Below are positions 9,429-20,537 of a stretch of 64,000 bases of DNA, in pieces. The stretch is from Symbiodinium natans (Eukaryota; Sar; Dinophyceae; Suessiales; Symbiodiniaceae), in NCBI GenBank assembly GCA_905221605.1, contig CAJNDS010002579.1, positions 576,031 to 640,030 of the forward strand, given 5' to 3'. Each line of letters starts with the position of its first letter. The first letter of the stretch is position 1. A model generated the notes under the pieces. That model searched no databases, was not told the origin of the DNA, and saw nothing but the letters and a program-made list of their open reading frames with translations. A program made the translations under genes and the position numbers.

Positions 9429-11915
9429 CAAATTCCTAAATTCATAATTCCAGCGGGCCGGAAACCCAGAAGAATTAGAACTTCTGAAATTCCTTGAATT
9501 CCGTAAATTTCTAAATTCCTAATTCCCGGGAATTAGGAATTTAGGAATTTAGGAATTTCGGCTGAAGGCTAAAATTCCTAAATTCCTAATTTCCGGGAAT
9601 TAGGAATTTAGGCATTTAAGGAATTCAAGGAATTTCAGAAGTTCTAATTCCTCTGGGTTTCCGGCCCGCTGGAATTAGCAATTTAGGAATTTAGGAATTT
9701 CAGCTACAGCCCAAAACTCTTAAATTTCTAAATTCCTAATTCCCGGGAATTAGGAATTTAGGAATTTAGGAATTTCGGCTACAGGCCAAAACTCCTAAAT
9801 TCCTAAATTCCTAATTCCAGCGGGCCGGAAACCCAGAGGAATTAGAACTTCTGAAATTCCTTGAATTCCTTAAATTCCTAAACTCCCAATTCCCGGAAAT
9901 TAGGAATTTGGGAATTTAGGAATTTAGGAATTTCGGCTACAGGCCCAAAACTCCTAAATTCCTAAATTCCTAATTCCAGCGGGCCGGAAACCCAGAAGAA
10001 TTAGAACTTCTGAAATTCCTTGAATTCCTTAAATTTCTAAATTCCTAATTCCCGGGAATTAGGAATTTAGGGATTTAGGAATTTCGGCTGAAGGCTCAAA
10101 TTCCTAAATTCCAAAATTCCTAATTTCCGGGAATTAGGAATTTAGGAATTTAAGGAATTCAAGGAATTTCAGAAGTTCTAATTCCTCTGGGTTTCCGGCC
10201 CGCTGGAATTAGCAATATTAGGAATTTAGGAATTTCAGCTACAGCCCAAAACTCTTAAATTTCTAAATTCCTAATTCCCGGGAATTAGGAATTTAGGAAT
10301 TTAGCAATTTCGGCTACAGGCCAAAACTCCTAAATTCCTAAATTCCTAATTCCAGCGGGCCGGAAACCCAGAGGAATTAGAACTTCTGAAATTCCTTGAA
10401 TTCCTTAAATTCCTAAATTCCTAATTCCAGCGGGCCGGAAACCCAGAAGAATTAGAACTTCTGAAATTCCTTGAATTCCTTAAATTCCTAAATTCCTAAT
10501 TCCTGGGAATTAGGAATTTAGGAATTTAGGAATTTCGGCTACAGGCCCAAAACTCCTAAATTCCTAAATTCCTACTTCCAGCGGGCCGGAAACCCAGAAG
10601 AATTAGAACTTCTGAAATTCCTTGAGTTCCTTAAATTCTAAATTCCTAATTCCCGGGAATTAGGAATTTGAGAATTTAGGAATTTCGGCTCAAGGCCAAA
10701 ACTCGTAAATTCCTAAATTCCTAATTCCCGGGAATTAGGAATTTAGGAATTTAAGGAATTCAAGGAATGTCAGAAGTTCTAATTCCTTTGGGTTTCCGGC
10801 CCGCTGGATGTAGGAATTTAGGAATTGAGGAGTTTTGGCCTGTAGCCGAAATTCCTAAATTCCTAATTCCCGGGAATTAGGAATTTAGGAATTTAAGGAT
10901 TTCGAGGAATTTTAGAAGTTCTAATTCCTCTGGGTTTCCGGCCCGCTGGAATTAGGAATTTAGGAATTTATGATTTTCGGCCTTTAGCCGAAACTCCTAA
11001 ATTCCTAAATTCCTAATTTCCGGGAATTAGGAATTTAGGAATTTAAGGAATTCAAAGAGTTTCAGAAGTTCTAATTCCTCTGGGTTTCTGGCCCGCTTTC
11101 CTTGAATTCTTAAATTCCTAATTCCCGGGAATTAGGAATTTAGGGATTTAGGAATTTCGGCTCAAGGCCAAAACTCCTAAATTCCTAATTTCCGAATTTC
11201 CGGGAATTAGGAATTTAGGAATTCAAGGAATTCAAGGAATTTCAGAAGTTCTAATTCCTCTGGGTTTCTGGCCCGCTGGAATTAAGAATTTAGGAATTTA
11301 AGAATTTCGGCTACAGGCCAAAACTCCTAAATTCCTAAATTCCTAATTCCCGGAAATTAGGAATTTAGGAATTTAGGAATTTCGGCTACAGCCCAAATCT
11401 CCTAAATTCCTAAATTCCTAATTCCAGCGGGCCGGAAACCCAGAGGAATTAGAACTTCTGAAATTCCTTGATTTCCTTAAATTCCTAAATTCCTAATTCC
11501 CGGGAATTAGGAATTTAGGAATTTTGGCTCAAGGCCAAAACTCCTAAATTCCTAATTCCCGGGAATTAGGAATTTAGAAATTTAAGGAATTCAAGGAATT
11601 TCAGAAGTTCTAATTCCTCTGGGTTTCTGGCCCGCTGGAATTAGGAATTGAGGAATTTAGGAGTTTTTGCCTTAAGCCGAAATTCCTAAATTCCTAATTC
11701 CCGGGAATTAGGAATTGAGGAATTTAGGAATTCAGGCCTTCAGCCGAAATTCTAAATTCCTCAATTCCTAATTCCGGGGAATCAGGAATTTAGGAATTTA
11801 GGAATTCGGGCCTTAAGCCGAAACTCCTAAATTCATTAATTCCTAATTTCAAGGAATTAGTAATTTAGGAGTTTCGGCTTAAGGCCTGAATTCCTAAATT
11901 TCTAATTCTTCATAT
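9429..11915. repeat. Palindromic AATTCC/GGAATT satellite array
   Basis: About 2.5 kb built from two modules. Module 1 is a dyad centred on CCCGGG: CCTAAATTCCTAATTCC and its reverse complement. Module 2, GCGGGCCGGAAACCC followed by GAATTAGAACTTCTG, occurs about seven times in each orientation (plus: near 9451, 9819, 9977, 10353, 10427, 10577, 11424; minus: near 9655, 10189, 10791, 10934, 11089, 11260, 11622). GGCTGAAGGC or GGCTACAGGCC words mark the joints. No ORF crosses it. Confidence 0.95.
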
Positions 11916-12475
11916 TGGAGTAAGGAGGCAAGGACAAAGGTCAAATGATACGTAAAGGTTCCTCTTACATATATATATATATGTATTAACTTGTTTATAT
12001 ATATATATATATATATTTATTTATTTATTTATGTGTTTATTTATTGTTTATGTCTTTTTGTCAACATACATGACTATGTAGATCACTCCCTTCCCACAAT
12101 GCATCTCACAGCCATTCACTCGCGTACCTTTGAGTTCTTACATTGGTACTTCCAACATAGGCCCCCCCCCCAAAAAAAAAATCAAATCCCCGTAAACGGG
12201 ACCCCCAAGAAGGGTACCCCCATGCTTGGGCATGGCATCCCTGAGACAGGGTTTAGGGTTCTGCCGCAGGCTTGCTCGCGGGCTTTTGCATATGCTGGTG
12301 CCGATGCAGTCCTTGTGTCGGTCTGCTCAACGACTGTGCCGCAGCAATCTTCCTCTAGCGCTGTCCACGTAAAACTCGAAGCCCAACAATCTGTAGCCAC
12401 GAAAGCCTGCACCAAAGCTGCCGCTATCTGGCAAATGCTTCGCGAACCCGATGGAATCTGCCTCGAAACAAACAA
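11916..12475. other. Spacer with AT microsatellite and CnAn run
   Basis: Holds TA repeats at 11970-12032, TTTA repeats to about 12045 and a C10A9 pair at 12162-12180. Overlapping open frames on both strands at 12182-12622 look accidental. Confidence 0.5.
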
Positions 12476-12582
12476 CACCCTAAACCCTAAACCCTGAACC
12501 CAACAAGACCAGCTTTTGGTAGGGCCACCGATTTGCCGACTTTTCGGTCTAACCACAAGTGAGGCCCCTAAGTTTGCTGTGC

Positions 12583-12766
12583 CTACTTGGAGGTTCAGGG
12601 TACCTATCAACCCAACAATCAAGGGTTTAGGGATTAGGGTACTTATTAACCCAACTACAACTGTACTTGTAGCCCATTATTAGCCATGTTGGGGCACTTC
12701 AGGGGCTTATGAGTGGGTTATAAGTACAGTTATAATTGGTTAGTAAGTACCATGAATCTCCAAGTA
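12583..12766. mobile_element. MITE family B, copy 1, carrying an ITS
   Basis: Family B is a palindromic element of about 150 bp with ends ACTTGGAGGTTCAGGGTAC and its reverse complement, a second stem word CAATTATAACTGTACTTAT, and a centre near CTTAAGTGCCC. In this copy the left arm contains a short AAGGGTTTAGGGATTAGG run between two copies of GGTACxTATxAACCCAA. Confidence 0.8.
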
Positions 12767-13344
12767 AGGCCGTTTTAGGCTCATGAATCCCTCCCCGTAG
12801 TTTCATACTGAACGGCGCCCATGACATTCCATTTCGAAGGACGTCCGAGACGAGTCCGTCTTTTCATGTCCCGGATTTGGCACCCGGTTTGAGACCCTTC
12901 AGTTGGGTCAGGTCAAGGGTTCTTAACTGGGTCCTAATACAAGCAGGGCTTAGGGTTTGTAGGGTTTGTAGGGTTTACCTGGGGCTCTACTTACCTACAG
13001 CTTAGTAGGAACTACCCTGAATTAGCAGGTATAACCTAGAAAACTGCAGGTAAAGAGGGTTCCAGGTAGTCTCTGATTCCGCAAGTTGCAAGAGAGGACT
13101 CAGTCGACGACAGCCCTAATTTCCAACAACGTGGTCAGTGCTATACACCAGCAATCGTGACGGCCTGCAATAATCATTTTCCACTCGGAACATTTCTATC
13201 TCAGATTGCTGCTCCGGTCGCTGGCACGTTGGCGAACTTGTGTAGGAATTGAGTAAAGCCCTAAACCCACGAACGCCTAAAGCAGTTGTGTCAAGGTCAG
13301 TCAATTTTCTGGAGAACACAGTTCGCAGACGTCCCTTACTCACT

Positions 13345-13435
13345 TTCTCGGGCTTAGGTTTCCTTCTAAGCCCCTGTAAACCAAAAAGGGAACCCTGTGT
13401 TGTTCCTAGGTTACTCTTGGGTCTAACTTAAACCC
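13345..13435. repeat. Family H element
   Basis: Characterised by AAAGGGAACCCTGT and TTCCTAGGTTACTCTTGGG. Related stretches lie at 19495-19530, 21850-21910 and 63478-63534. Confidence 0.5.
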
Positions 13436-13499
13436 TAAGGCTGAGACCCCAGGACCCTTCCCAGAAGGTACCAGTCCCTCTGTAGGAGGGTCCTTGGAG

Positions 13500-13600
13500 C
13501 CTAAACCCTAAACCCTAAACCCTAAACCCTAAACCCTAAACCCTAAACCCTAAACCCTAAACCCTAAACCCTAAACCCTAAACCCTAAACCCTAAACCGT
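13500..13600 (-). repeat. ITS, about 14 CCCTAAA units
   Basis: Near-perfect array. The flanks repeat a 10-bp word, CCTTGGAGCC: at 13491-13501 before it and again just after the short GTAAGGTAAGC tail (about 13610). Confidence 0.95.
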
Positions 13601-13726
13601 AAGGTAAGCCCTTGGAGCCCTTAAGGTGGGAACTGATTCTGATTATTGGCCTCTGAAGCCACCAGTGCTGCGCGCCTAAAGGCTTAAGACCCCTTTGACT
13701 TAGGATTTGGCTCTCAAGCCCTGCTT

Positions 13727-13790
13727 GGGGTTTAGGGTTTAGGGTTTAGGGTTTAGGGTTTTGGGTTTAGGGTTTAGGGTTTAGGGTTTA
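13727..13790 (+). repeat. ITS, about 9 TTTAGGG units
   Basis: One TTTTGGG variant unit inside. It faces the CCCTAAA array 127 bp upstream. Confidence 0.95.
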
Positions 13791-13933
13791 TCCAAACCTG
13801 GGTTCAGGATTCAGCCGATTCAGCCCTCGAGTTGTTTCAGCTTCAGGGTCCAAGGCTGAACGGCTTCACTCCCGACGTGCATCTCCACCACTGAAGACCT
13901 CGAGCTTAGGGGTTTAGGCTTTGCTGTTCTTGG

Positions 13934-14038
13934 TAGCCCAGTGGTACCCTTTACCCCCCTTTTTGGTTATGGGTTGCCTTATAAACTGACCAACCCCAGA
14001 AAAGGGTGCCCTTATCATAATCTGGTTGCTGGGCTACT
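13934..14038. mobile_element. MITE family G, copy 1
   Basis: Imperfect palindrome with ends TAGCCCAGTGGTACCCTTT and GGTTGCTGGGCTA. Relatives with GTGGTACCCTTTT occur near 30421, 30525, 43906 and 63925. Confidence 0.55.
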
Positions 14039-14290
14039 AAGTGTTTTAGGGCAAAAGGTCGCAGTCCAGATGCTAAAAAGGGCAACAGGGCTGTCCGCAC
14101 AGGATCCTCGTCGCAAAAGGGTTTTGGGGTTAAGGGTGGGTCGTAGGGTTTAGGGTTTAGGGTTTTTAGGGTTTAGGGTTTAGGGTTTAGGGTGTAACAA
14201 AGGGTGCATTGACAATATCTGTGTCGACCATGAGACCTAAGCAGAATACTCCAGAGAGAAGCTGGAAGTCTCAACCCGAAAAAGCTGTAG

Positions 14291-14393
14291 TATAGGGGTC
14301 GGAATAATTACTCATGATATTGCGTCATGGTCCCTTCGCAATTATACTATAGCAACCCCCAAAAACCCTACTCTTATTCTTCAGGCCCCTATA
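14291..14393. mobile_element. MITE family E, copy 1
   Basis: Short terminal inverted repeats, TATAGGGG at the left and CCCCTATA at the right. Interior words are TCGGAATAATTACTCAT, GTCCCTTC, ATTATACTATAGCAAC and CCCCCAAAAACC. Confidence 0.75.
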
Positions 14394-14563
14394 TCACTAG
14401 CGTTTTGGTTTTCTAGTGGCCGAGTGTCAGCAAGGCAGCGGCACATCCGAGCAGACTCGCTGTGAGAGTGCGTTTGTGAATGCAAGGCATTCCATAGACT
14501 TCTTGTCTAGGCTAGTGGCAGCAGAACCCACTCACCACTCTGTCTCTGCCTGAATTTTGCATA

Positions 14564-14739
14564 CCACCAAGTGCTTAAGAACCCCCACACCCCCCCCCCC
14601 CCCCCCCAAAAAAAAAAAAAAAACAAAAACAAAAAACAAAAAAATAAAAATAACAAATAAAAGAAAAAACAAACTTCCTTGTCAGGGCAGTGGAGGGATA
14701 ATATTTTAATTTGTTTTGGAATCTTAAGCAAATAGTAGA
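14564..14739. mobile_element. MITE family C, copy 1, with expanded CnAn
   Basis: Family C has ends ACTACTTGCTTAAGAACCCC and its reverse complement, and an interior built on CCCTATTATTxCCTTATAAG. In this copy the CCCCCAAAA of the left arm has grown to 18 C then 16 A (14590-14623). Confidence 0.75.
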
Positions 14740-14799
14740 CAACTCGAAGCTTGCGTTTGGGGACGGGGCAAGAGGCCCTCACTCGGGCTCCACAGCTCT

Positions 14800-14890
14800 A
14801 CCCTAAACCCCTAAACCCCTAAACCCCTAAACCCCTAAACCCCTAAACCCCTGAACCCCTAAACCCCTAAACCCCTAAACCCTAAACCCT
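14800..14890 (-). repeat. ITS variant, CCCCTAAA octamer
   Basis: About nine copies of an eight-base unit with an extra C, then two normal heptamers. The homogeneous variant suggests local expansion. Confidence 0.92.
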
Positions 14891-14931
14891 GCTTTCCTCC
14901 CCAGCTGGCTTCGCGCTAAGCCAACTACATC

Positions 14932-15021
14932 TTGGGATGTTCTCCCCCTTTGACGGGATTACCGTCGGGAGTACCATAATCCCTAAGTGACGGACTGTTA
15001 GTGCAAGGGGGAACATCCCAA
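14932..15021. mobile_element. MITE family A, copy 1
   Basis: Family A is a palindromic element of about 100 bp: TTGGGATGTTCCCCCTTATA, then ACTAACAGTCCTTAA, a TAGGGATTCTAGTACCCCC-like centre, and the reverse complement of the arms. This copy has a shortened centre. Confidence 0.85.
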
Positions 15022-15296
15022 GCTACATCCCTAAGCCCGGCCGGTAGCTACGAAGCAGGGAAGTAGCACGAACGGCACTCAAAGCACCTCGCCGCAACTC
15101 AGCCGGCCGCCACTTTTTTTTGGTTGGGAACTCTCTGAAGCCTGACTCCTGGTGTCACTTGTGTCTTTAGATCGACAATCTTCAATATTTAGGGCTTGCG
15201 GGTCTTAGGGACTTTCTGCATGCTGAACCTTCTAAGCTCCTGAGGGTCTACGTCTCACTTGCAGATGTTTTCACCTAAATCCTTAACCCCCCCCAA

Positions 15297-15409
15297 CCCC
15301 TAAACCCTAAACCCTAAACCCTAAACCCTAAACCCTAAACCCTAAACCCTAAACCCTAAACCCTAAACCCTAAACCCTAAACCCTAAACCCTAAACCCTA
15401 AACCCTAAG
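15297..15409 (-). repeat. ITS, about 16 CCCTAAA units
   Basis: Perfect over most of its length. With the plus-strand array at 15503 it forms a divergent pair around 93 bp. Confidence 0.97.
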
Positions 15410-15502
15410 CAGCACGCCAGACAGAAGCAACCCGAAAGTCCTAAGACTTTAGAGCAGTCCCCGCTTGGCTTCGAGCACGAGGCTCTGCGCCCCATAGAGC
15501 AA

Positions 15503-15554
15503 GGGTTTAGGGTTAAGGGTTTAGGGTTTAGGGTTTAGGGTTTAGGGTTTAGGG
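15503..15554 (+). repeat. ITS, about 7 TTTAGGG units
   Basis: One TTAAGGG variant at the start. Confidence 0.95.
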
Positions 15555-15633
15555 CCTCAACCCTAATCCCTAAACCAGCTATCCGGGGGCCAAGAAGAGA
15601 CCTGCTGAGCGGTTCGTCGCTGCTATGCGGGTG

Positions 15634-15718
15634 CCTAAACCCTAAACCCTAAACCCTAAACCCTAAACCCTAAACCCTAAACCCTAAACCCTAAACCCTA
15701 AACCCTAAACCTAAACCC
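15634..15718 (-). repeat. ITS, about 12 CCCTAAA units
   Basis: Only 79 bp after the previous plus-strand ITS, then paired divergently with 15833-15870. Confidence 0.95.
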
Positions 15719-15832
15719 ATTCCCTATTGACCTCCTTGAGGTTGGTCACCGGCTTGTTATACCTGGTAAAATTGCCCTGGAGATGTTGACAAAATTCGAG
15801 TTCAGCAGCTAGTAGGGGGGTTAGGGGGTTAC

Positions 15833-15870
15833 GGTTTAGGGTTTAGGGCTTAGGGTTTAGGGTTTAGGGG
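15833..15870 (+). repeat. ITS, about 5 TTTAGGG units
   Basis: Preceded by TTAGGGGGTTACGG variants. Confidence 0.9.
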
Positions 15871-16370
15871 CGAACTAAGGAAATCAGGGAGAGCTTAGGA
15901 AAAGCGTTCAGAGTGATCCCCCTCGTCTTGTCGGAGCAAAACCCTCTTTCAGGACAGACTGAGCTTCGACTCCCAAGACCTCTTGACGACAAGTGCAGAT
16001 CCAGGGCTCGGTGGTTACGAGTGATATACCTCTCATACTGGCGCATGGGCGCTGTCCCAAGAACACCGTATTGGTGGTGTACTTTCCTTCCCTAAACCCT
16101 AAACCCTCTTCAACTATCCACCCCTGCGGCTAGGATGGTCATGATCTCAACCTCAGACCCTAAACCCCAAGCCAAACGAAGCTGGCCCGTTGCAACCCCG
16201 AATGTGTGCACATGTACACGCACACACACATGCATGTATTTCTTATACACCTTAGGCCCTAGGATACTTTAGCAAGACTGCCGGCAACAAACAAGCAACA
16301 TGTCCCCACCATCCCTTCCTCCACGTAGGTACGTTTATCAACGCGACCAGATTGCGGGATACAGAGACCC

Positions 16371-16470
16371 GAACCCCCTAATCCCCCTAAACCCGAACCC
16401 CCTAATCCCCCTAAACCCTAAACCCTCAAACCCTAAATCCAAAACCCTAAACCCTAAACCCGAATCCCAA
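16371..16470 (-). repeat. Degenerate ITS
   Basis: A CGAACCCCCTAATCCCCCTAAA motif duplicated, then about five imperfect CCCTAAA units. Confidence 0.85.
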
Positions 16471-16520
16471 TTGAGGTGAAGTCCACCGAGCCATGGGTCG
16501 AAGGGTTTCCCATTTAGTCA

Positions 16521-16762
16521 GGTGGAGGTTCATGGTACTTCTGAACCAAGTACAATATGATAACTGTACTTATATAAGCCAGTTATAAGCCCCCTTAAGT
16601 GCCCTAAAATGGTTGTAATGGGGTCAGAAGTACAGTTCTTTATGGGGTTAACAAGTGCCCTAGACCCTACACCCTAAACCCTAAACCCTAAACCCTAAAC
16701 CCTAAACCCGAAACCCTAAACCCTGGATTATTGGGTTAAGAAGTACCCTGAACCTCCAAGTA
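16521..16762. mobile_element. MITE family B, copy 2, carrying an ITS
   Basis: Ends GGTGGAGGTTCATGGTACTT and AAGTACCCTGAACCTCCAAG. An array of about seven CCCTAAA units (16671-16723) sits in the right arm between two diverged copies of TTATTGGGTTAAxAAGTxCCC. Confidence 0.85.
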
Positions 16763-16879
16763 GTCAGAGGGAGCTGTCGCAACGGGCTGCTACCAGGCCT
16801 TGGGAGGCCTGCCACCCGTCCCGCAGCGGCTCCCGCAACACCCTTTTGCGATTTAGATCTCAAGGCTTCTCCGGGATCA

Positions 16880-16940
16880 GGGTTTAGGGTTTAACGGTTT
16901 AGGGTTTAGGGTTTAGGGTTTAGGGTTTAGGGTTTAGGGT
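16880..16940 (+). repeat. ITS, about 8 TTTAGGG units
   Basis: Contains one TTTAACGG variant. Confidence 0.95.
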
Positions 16941-17079
16941 GTGCCAACCGGAAGCGTGCTTCGTGAGCTGCCCACCCCAAGACCGCCCAGTTACAACTCG
17001 TCTTGAGGCCTTCATTTTTTCCAGAGCAACACGTACTGTGACTGTTGATGCAAGGTGGTTAACGTGAAACTCTTCACTG

Positions 17080-17625
17080 AAGCCACCTATGAGTTGCGAA
17101 ACATGGGTTGCCTGGAGAACTTGGGTCGCTTGGGGTCAGACTTGGGACACTTGAGTCTTTGGGAGGATGGGGAACACTTGGGTTACTTGCGACACTTAGA
17201 TCGCTTGGGTCGCATAGGGCACGTGGAAAATTTCGTCACCACCGGAACTTTTGCGTTGCTGGGGTCATTGGGGGACACTTCATGCACTCGGTCACTTGGG
17301 ACACTCGGGTCACCATGGTCACCAGGATCGCTTGGGACACTTGGGTCAGGGCTGTTTAGGATACGAGACACTTGTGATAGTTGTGTCACTTGGGGCACTT
17401 GGCTGACATGGAATACTTGGGAGCGCTTGGAAGCCTTCACGCCACTTAAAACTTGTGCCACATGGGTTGCTTGAAGCCTGAACGAAAGCGTGTCACTTGG
17501 GACGTTGGGCCACTTGGGGCACTTGGGTCACTTGACATTTGGGTCCTTGGAGCAATCATGGGAAGACCTCCTTCACTTGGGAAGACACTGGGCCACTTGA
17601 GGCCCTTGGCACACTTGCTCGTCTA
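17080..17625 (+). repeat. 9-bp CACTTGGGT minisatellite
   Basis: Degenerate units CACTTGGGT/GCACTTGGG with mostly 9-bp spacing. Because nine is a multiple of three, a frame of 139 codons stays open (17055-17474), rich in Leu-Gly-Thr; I do not call it a gene. Confidence 0.88.
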
Positions 17626-18064
17626 GGGTGATGGGGGTCTAGGGCTGGTGGGGGATCTAGAGGTGGGGGTGAGGGGGTCTTGGGGTGGTTTAGGGTGTCT
17701 AGAACCTAGGGGTGGGGTCATTTGCATTGGGGGTCAGGCGCGGTGGGGTCTAACGTGGGGGTGCAGGGGTGCTTGGCTCGTAGGGGTGTACTTACATCTC
17801 ATCAGAATTATCGTCTTGGGGGTGCAGTCGGGACGTCCCTATTCTGGAGAAATGCCCGACCTTGAATCCCCTGGCAGTGGTACAGAACAAGGGTGTCCAG
17901 AACACTACTGGGTGCCGTACAGACACCAGGGTTGCCAGGGTGGATTTTGCGGGTCCGCCGCGCAGCCCTGGACCACATGCTGTCACAAGTGCTGCAAAAG
18001 TACTGCAAACGGCATCTATAAACAGAAATACAAACCAATCCAGGTGAGCAATGCAGCTGAGAAG

Positions 18065-18176
18065 ACTACTTCTTGCTTAAGAACCTCCCGAAAAAAGTCA
18101 GACAGTATTCTCTATAAGGGCAGTATAGGGATTGCTATTCTAATGTTTTGGGGGTTCTTAAGCAAACAGTAAGTAG
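18065..18176. mobile_element. MITE family C, copy 2
   Basis: ACTACTTCTTGCTTAAGAAC at the left, GGGTTCTTAAGCAAACAGTA at the right. The end of a 174-codon open frame (17648-18172) is simply this element. Confidence 0.85.
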
Positions 18177-19129
18177 AAGAGCAGAGCCCTTTTAAAGTTG
18201 CCATAGCAGGTTCTTGCAGTGCGGTTTTTGTATTTATACATTTTTACTTGTCTGATTCGAGCAAACCCATGTACTAATCCCCTCCCCCAAGTCTAACCCC
18301 TATTTTTGAACATGTATTTTCGCGACACCACCCCTAAAACCGAGCATTAGGGGTTGTCACCGGGGTTGTATCATGAGGAGGGGGAATGTTGTTGTTTGTG
18401 TCACAACAAAGATCAAGCTGTTCAGACATAGTATCGCATTCGATTACACCGTCCAAAATATATTGTTCAAGCGCCGTAGAATTTCAAGGTGTGCCAAGAA
18501 TTTCAACATACTTGCTCACCAGCACACGTAGGAGTTTGTTTTGGGTGGTTACTCTGCACAATGAGGTAGTCAACACAAAGTCATGGACATATACATATAC
18601 CTTCAATATCCAGCCGGTGCTTTCAGGTCAAACAACACTTGAAGCATGTCGTCGTACAGGTGTTGGCCTAGACGGTTTACTAGGATGTCCCGTAGTGACG
18701 GGAGTGCCCTTATTCCCTTCCCAAACTGTTCGTTACCATAAAATTGGAAGGCAAGAGAGTCTTCTGGTGAGGAGGCCAGACTCCTAAACCTTGAGCCCTG
18801 AACCCTAAACCTCCTAGAAAATGTCCTGTGGGCTGCATATGAATGGACCCAGGGCTTCAAGCCCGTTTTTTGAATCCTGCGCACAGCGGCTGTTCTGAAA
18901 ATTGTCAGTGGAGGCTTGCTGTATTACTGGAGGCTGGCTGGACGTGCTGCACTTCCTTGACGTCTTGACATGTTGGTTGCTTCAAAGGGTAGCCCTGCTA
19001 TTGCTAGCCCTAAACCCTAAACCCTAAACCCTAAACCCTAAACCCTAAAGGTCTCGAGGCCTCGAAGCCGCCAAGCCTCTCCAGTACGCTCTGGCTGTGA
19101 AAGCCCATCCGTTTTGGAGGATTGCCATG

Positions 19130-19185
19130 CCGCCTGACGCCACTGACAAAACGCGCTGTAACCACTGAGATCACAACTCATGCGG
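19130..19185 (-). other. Possible tRNA-derived relic
   Basis: On the minus strand CTCAGTGGTTACAGCGCG resembles a tRNA D-arm/A-box. A weak B-box-like GGCATGGCAATCC follows. No cloverleaf closes, so at best a decayed tRNA or SINE head. Confidence 0.22.
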
Positions 19186-19813
19186 TCACCCTCTAGACCC
19201 TCCAGACCTGTTGTTCGCTTATACTTGATCTTTGGGTGCAGTTGTGCTGTTTTGTTGCGACGCCCGGGGCTTTCGGTGGCGGGCAGGCGGGCGATTTTAA
19301 TCCGGAGACGCCAAGACTCATGACGCGGGGCATTCCAGAGATGCGGTTCGCCCCGTTGTGCAGACGGCAGCGACGACGTGATCGGGCAAAAAATGTGACA
19401 AGGACCCAGAGCAGGCGCTTGCTTATGCCCTTTTCTGGGGGTTTATGTTCCCCTTACAAACCCCTTTAGACTCTTTACGTAGACCTATAAGAGTACCCGT
19501 TTTGTTCTTAGGTTACTCTTGGGTCCAGAGGTCCTGTCGAGTTTTCAGAGACCGGGTCAATTGACCATGGGACGGGCAAGCATATGTTTCCTTGAGGAAT
19601 CTCTACTAGGACCTATACTCTTTTCAAAAAGGGGTTTATTTCCTGAGCTAAACCCTAAACCCGAAATCTCGTGCTGGGATGTCTGGGCAGTACACTTCTA
19701 GGCTAGACTCGCAAACAAGCTTTACACATGTGTCCTGCCAAACTTAACGAACCCAAAACCTAATTTCTCATGGGGTTCTTACGTGACCGACCACAAAAGG
19801 CTTAGGATCTTAA

Positions 19814-19905
19814 CTACTACTTGCTTAAGAAGCCCCAAAACAGAAAGACGATAATCCCTCTATTACCATTATAAGGAAGAATATGTTTTGGGGGTCTCTT
19901 ATGCC
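19814..19905. mobile_element. MITE family C, copy 3
   Basis: Left arm ACTACTTGCTTAAGAAGCCCC intact in outline; right arm decays after GTTTTGGGGGTCTCTTA. Centre AATCCCTCTATTACCATTAT. Confidence 0.75.
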
Positions 19906-20044
19906 GTTCAGGTGGACCACCACCCCAGCCAAACATTCTTGCATAGCAACCGTGGAAGTACAATTACCCGAACATGTGAACGAACACAGGACCCTGATCC
20001 CAATATCATCCACATACATTCTCTCGGCTATAGAGTTACCCTAA

Positions 20045-20140
20045 TAGCTCCCCCCCCCCCCACTCCCCCCCCCTCCCCACCCCCCCCAAAAAAAGCCTTT
20101 AGTTAGATAGGCCTCACCCCCCCCCCCCCGCCCCCCAATA
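20045..20140 (+). repeat. Poly(C)-rich tract with CnAn
   Basis: Several C runs of 7-12 broken by A or T; one is followed by A7, and a second C11 lies near 20119. Confidence 0.85.
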
Positions 20141-20254
20141 GTGCAATAGGAGTGCTAGGCGTCCTCCCGACCACGAAGCTTCTGGGCTTCGCAACCAAAG
20201 CTCCGCCCAAAATCCAATGGCCCCACAAACCCTGTCTAAAAGAAGAAGAACCGG

Positions 20255-20288
20255 CATAATCTTCGTGATTATTCCGACCCCTATATTA
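20255..20288 (-). mobile_element. MITE family E, half element
   Basis: Reverse complement of the family E left end: TGATTATTCCGACCCCTATA. No matching right half. Confidence 0.55.
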
Positions 20289-20293
20289 CCCCC

Positions 20294-20381
20294 ACCCTAA
20301 ACCCTAGAAACCTAAACCCTAAACCCCTAAACCCTAAAAACCTAAACCCTAAACCCTAAACCCTAAACCCTAAACCCCTAA
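20294..20381 (-). repeat. ITS, about 11 CCCTAAA-type units
   Basis: Some units carry an extra C or A. Confidence 0.93.
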
Positions 20382-20477
20382 GCTTCTTCACAGCCGAGGC
20401 GCGGCAGCTGGGCGATTTGCGGACGCGCTCCGAACTGTGGCACCGGAGGCGGCAGAGGCCGAGGCACAGCGACCTCC

Positions 20478-20537
20478 GGGGTTTAGGGTTTAGGGTTTAG
20501 GGTTTAGGGTTTAGGGTTTAGGGTTTAGGGTTTAGGG
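20478..20537 (+). repeat. ITS, about 8 TTTAGGG units flanked by GACCTCC
   Basis: GACCTCC occurs directly before (20471-20477) and after (20539-20545) the array. Confidence 0.95.

Noticed and set aside
9429-11915. CRISPR array
   Set aside because: Repeats are palindromic modules without unique spacers of constant length, and the window is eukaryotic.
17648-18172. 174-codon ATG frame
   Set aside because: Its start is a GGGGTG-rich low-complexity region and its last 35 codons are a family C MITE; no domain and no conserved feature.
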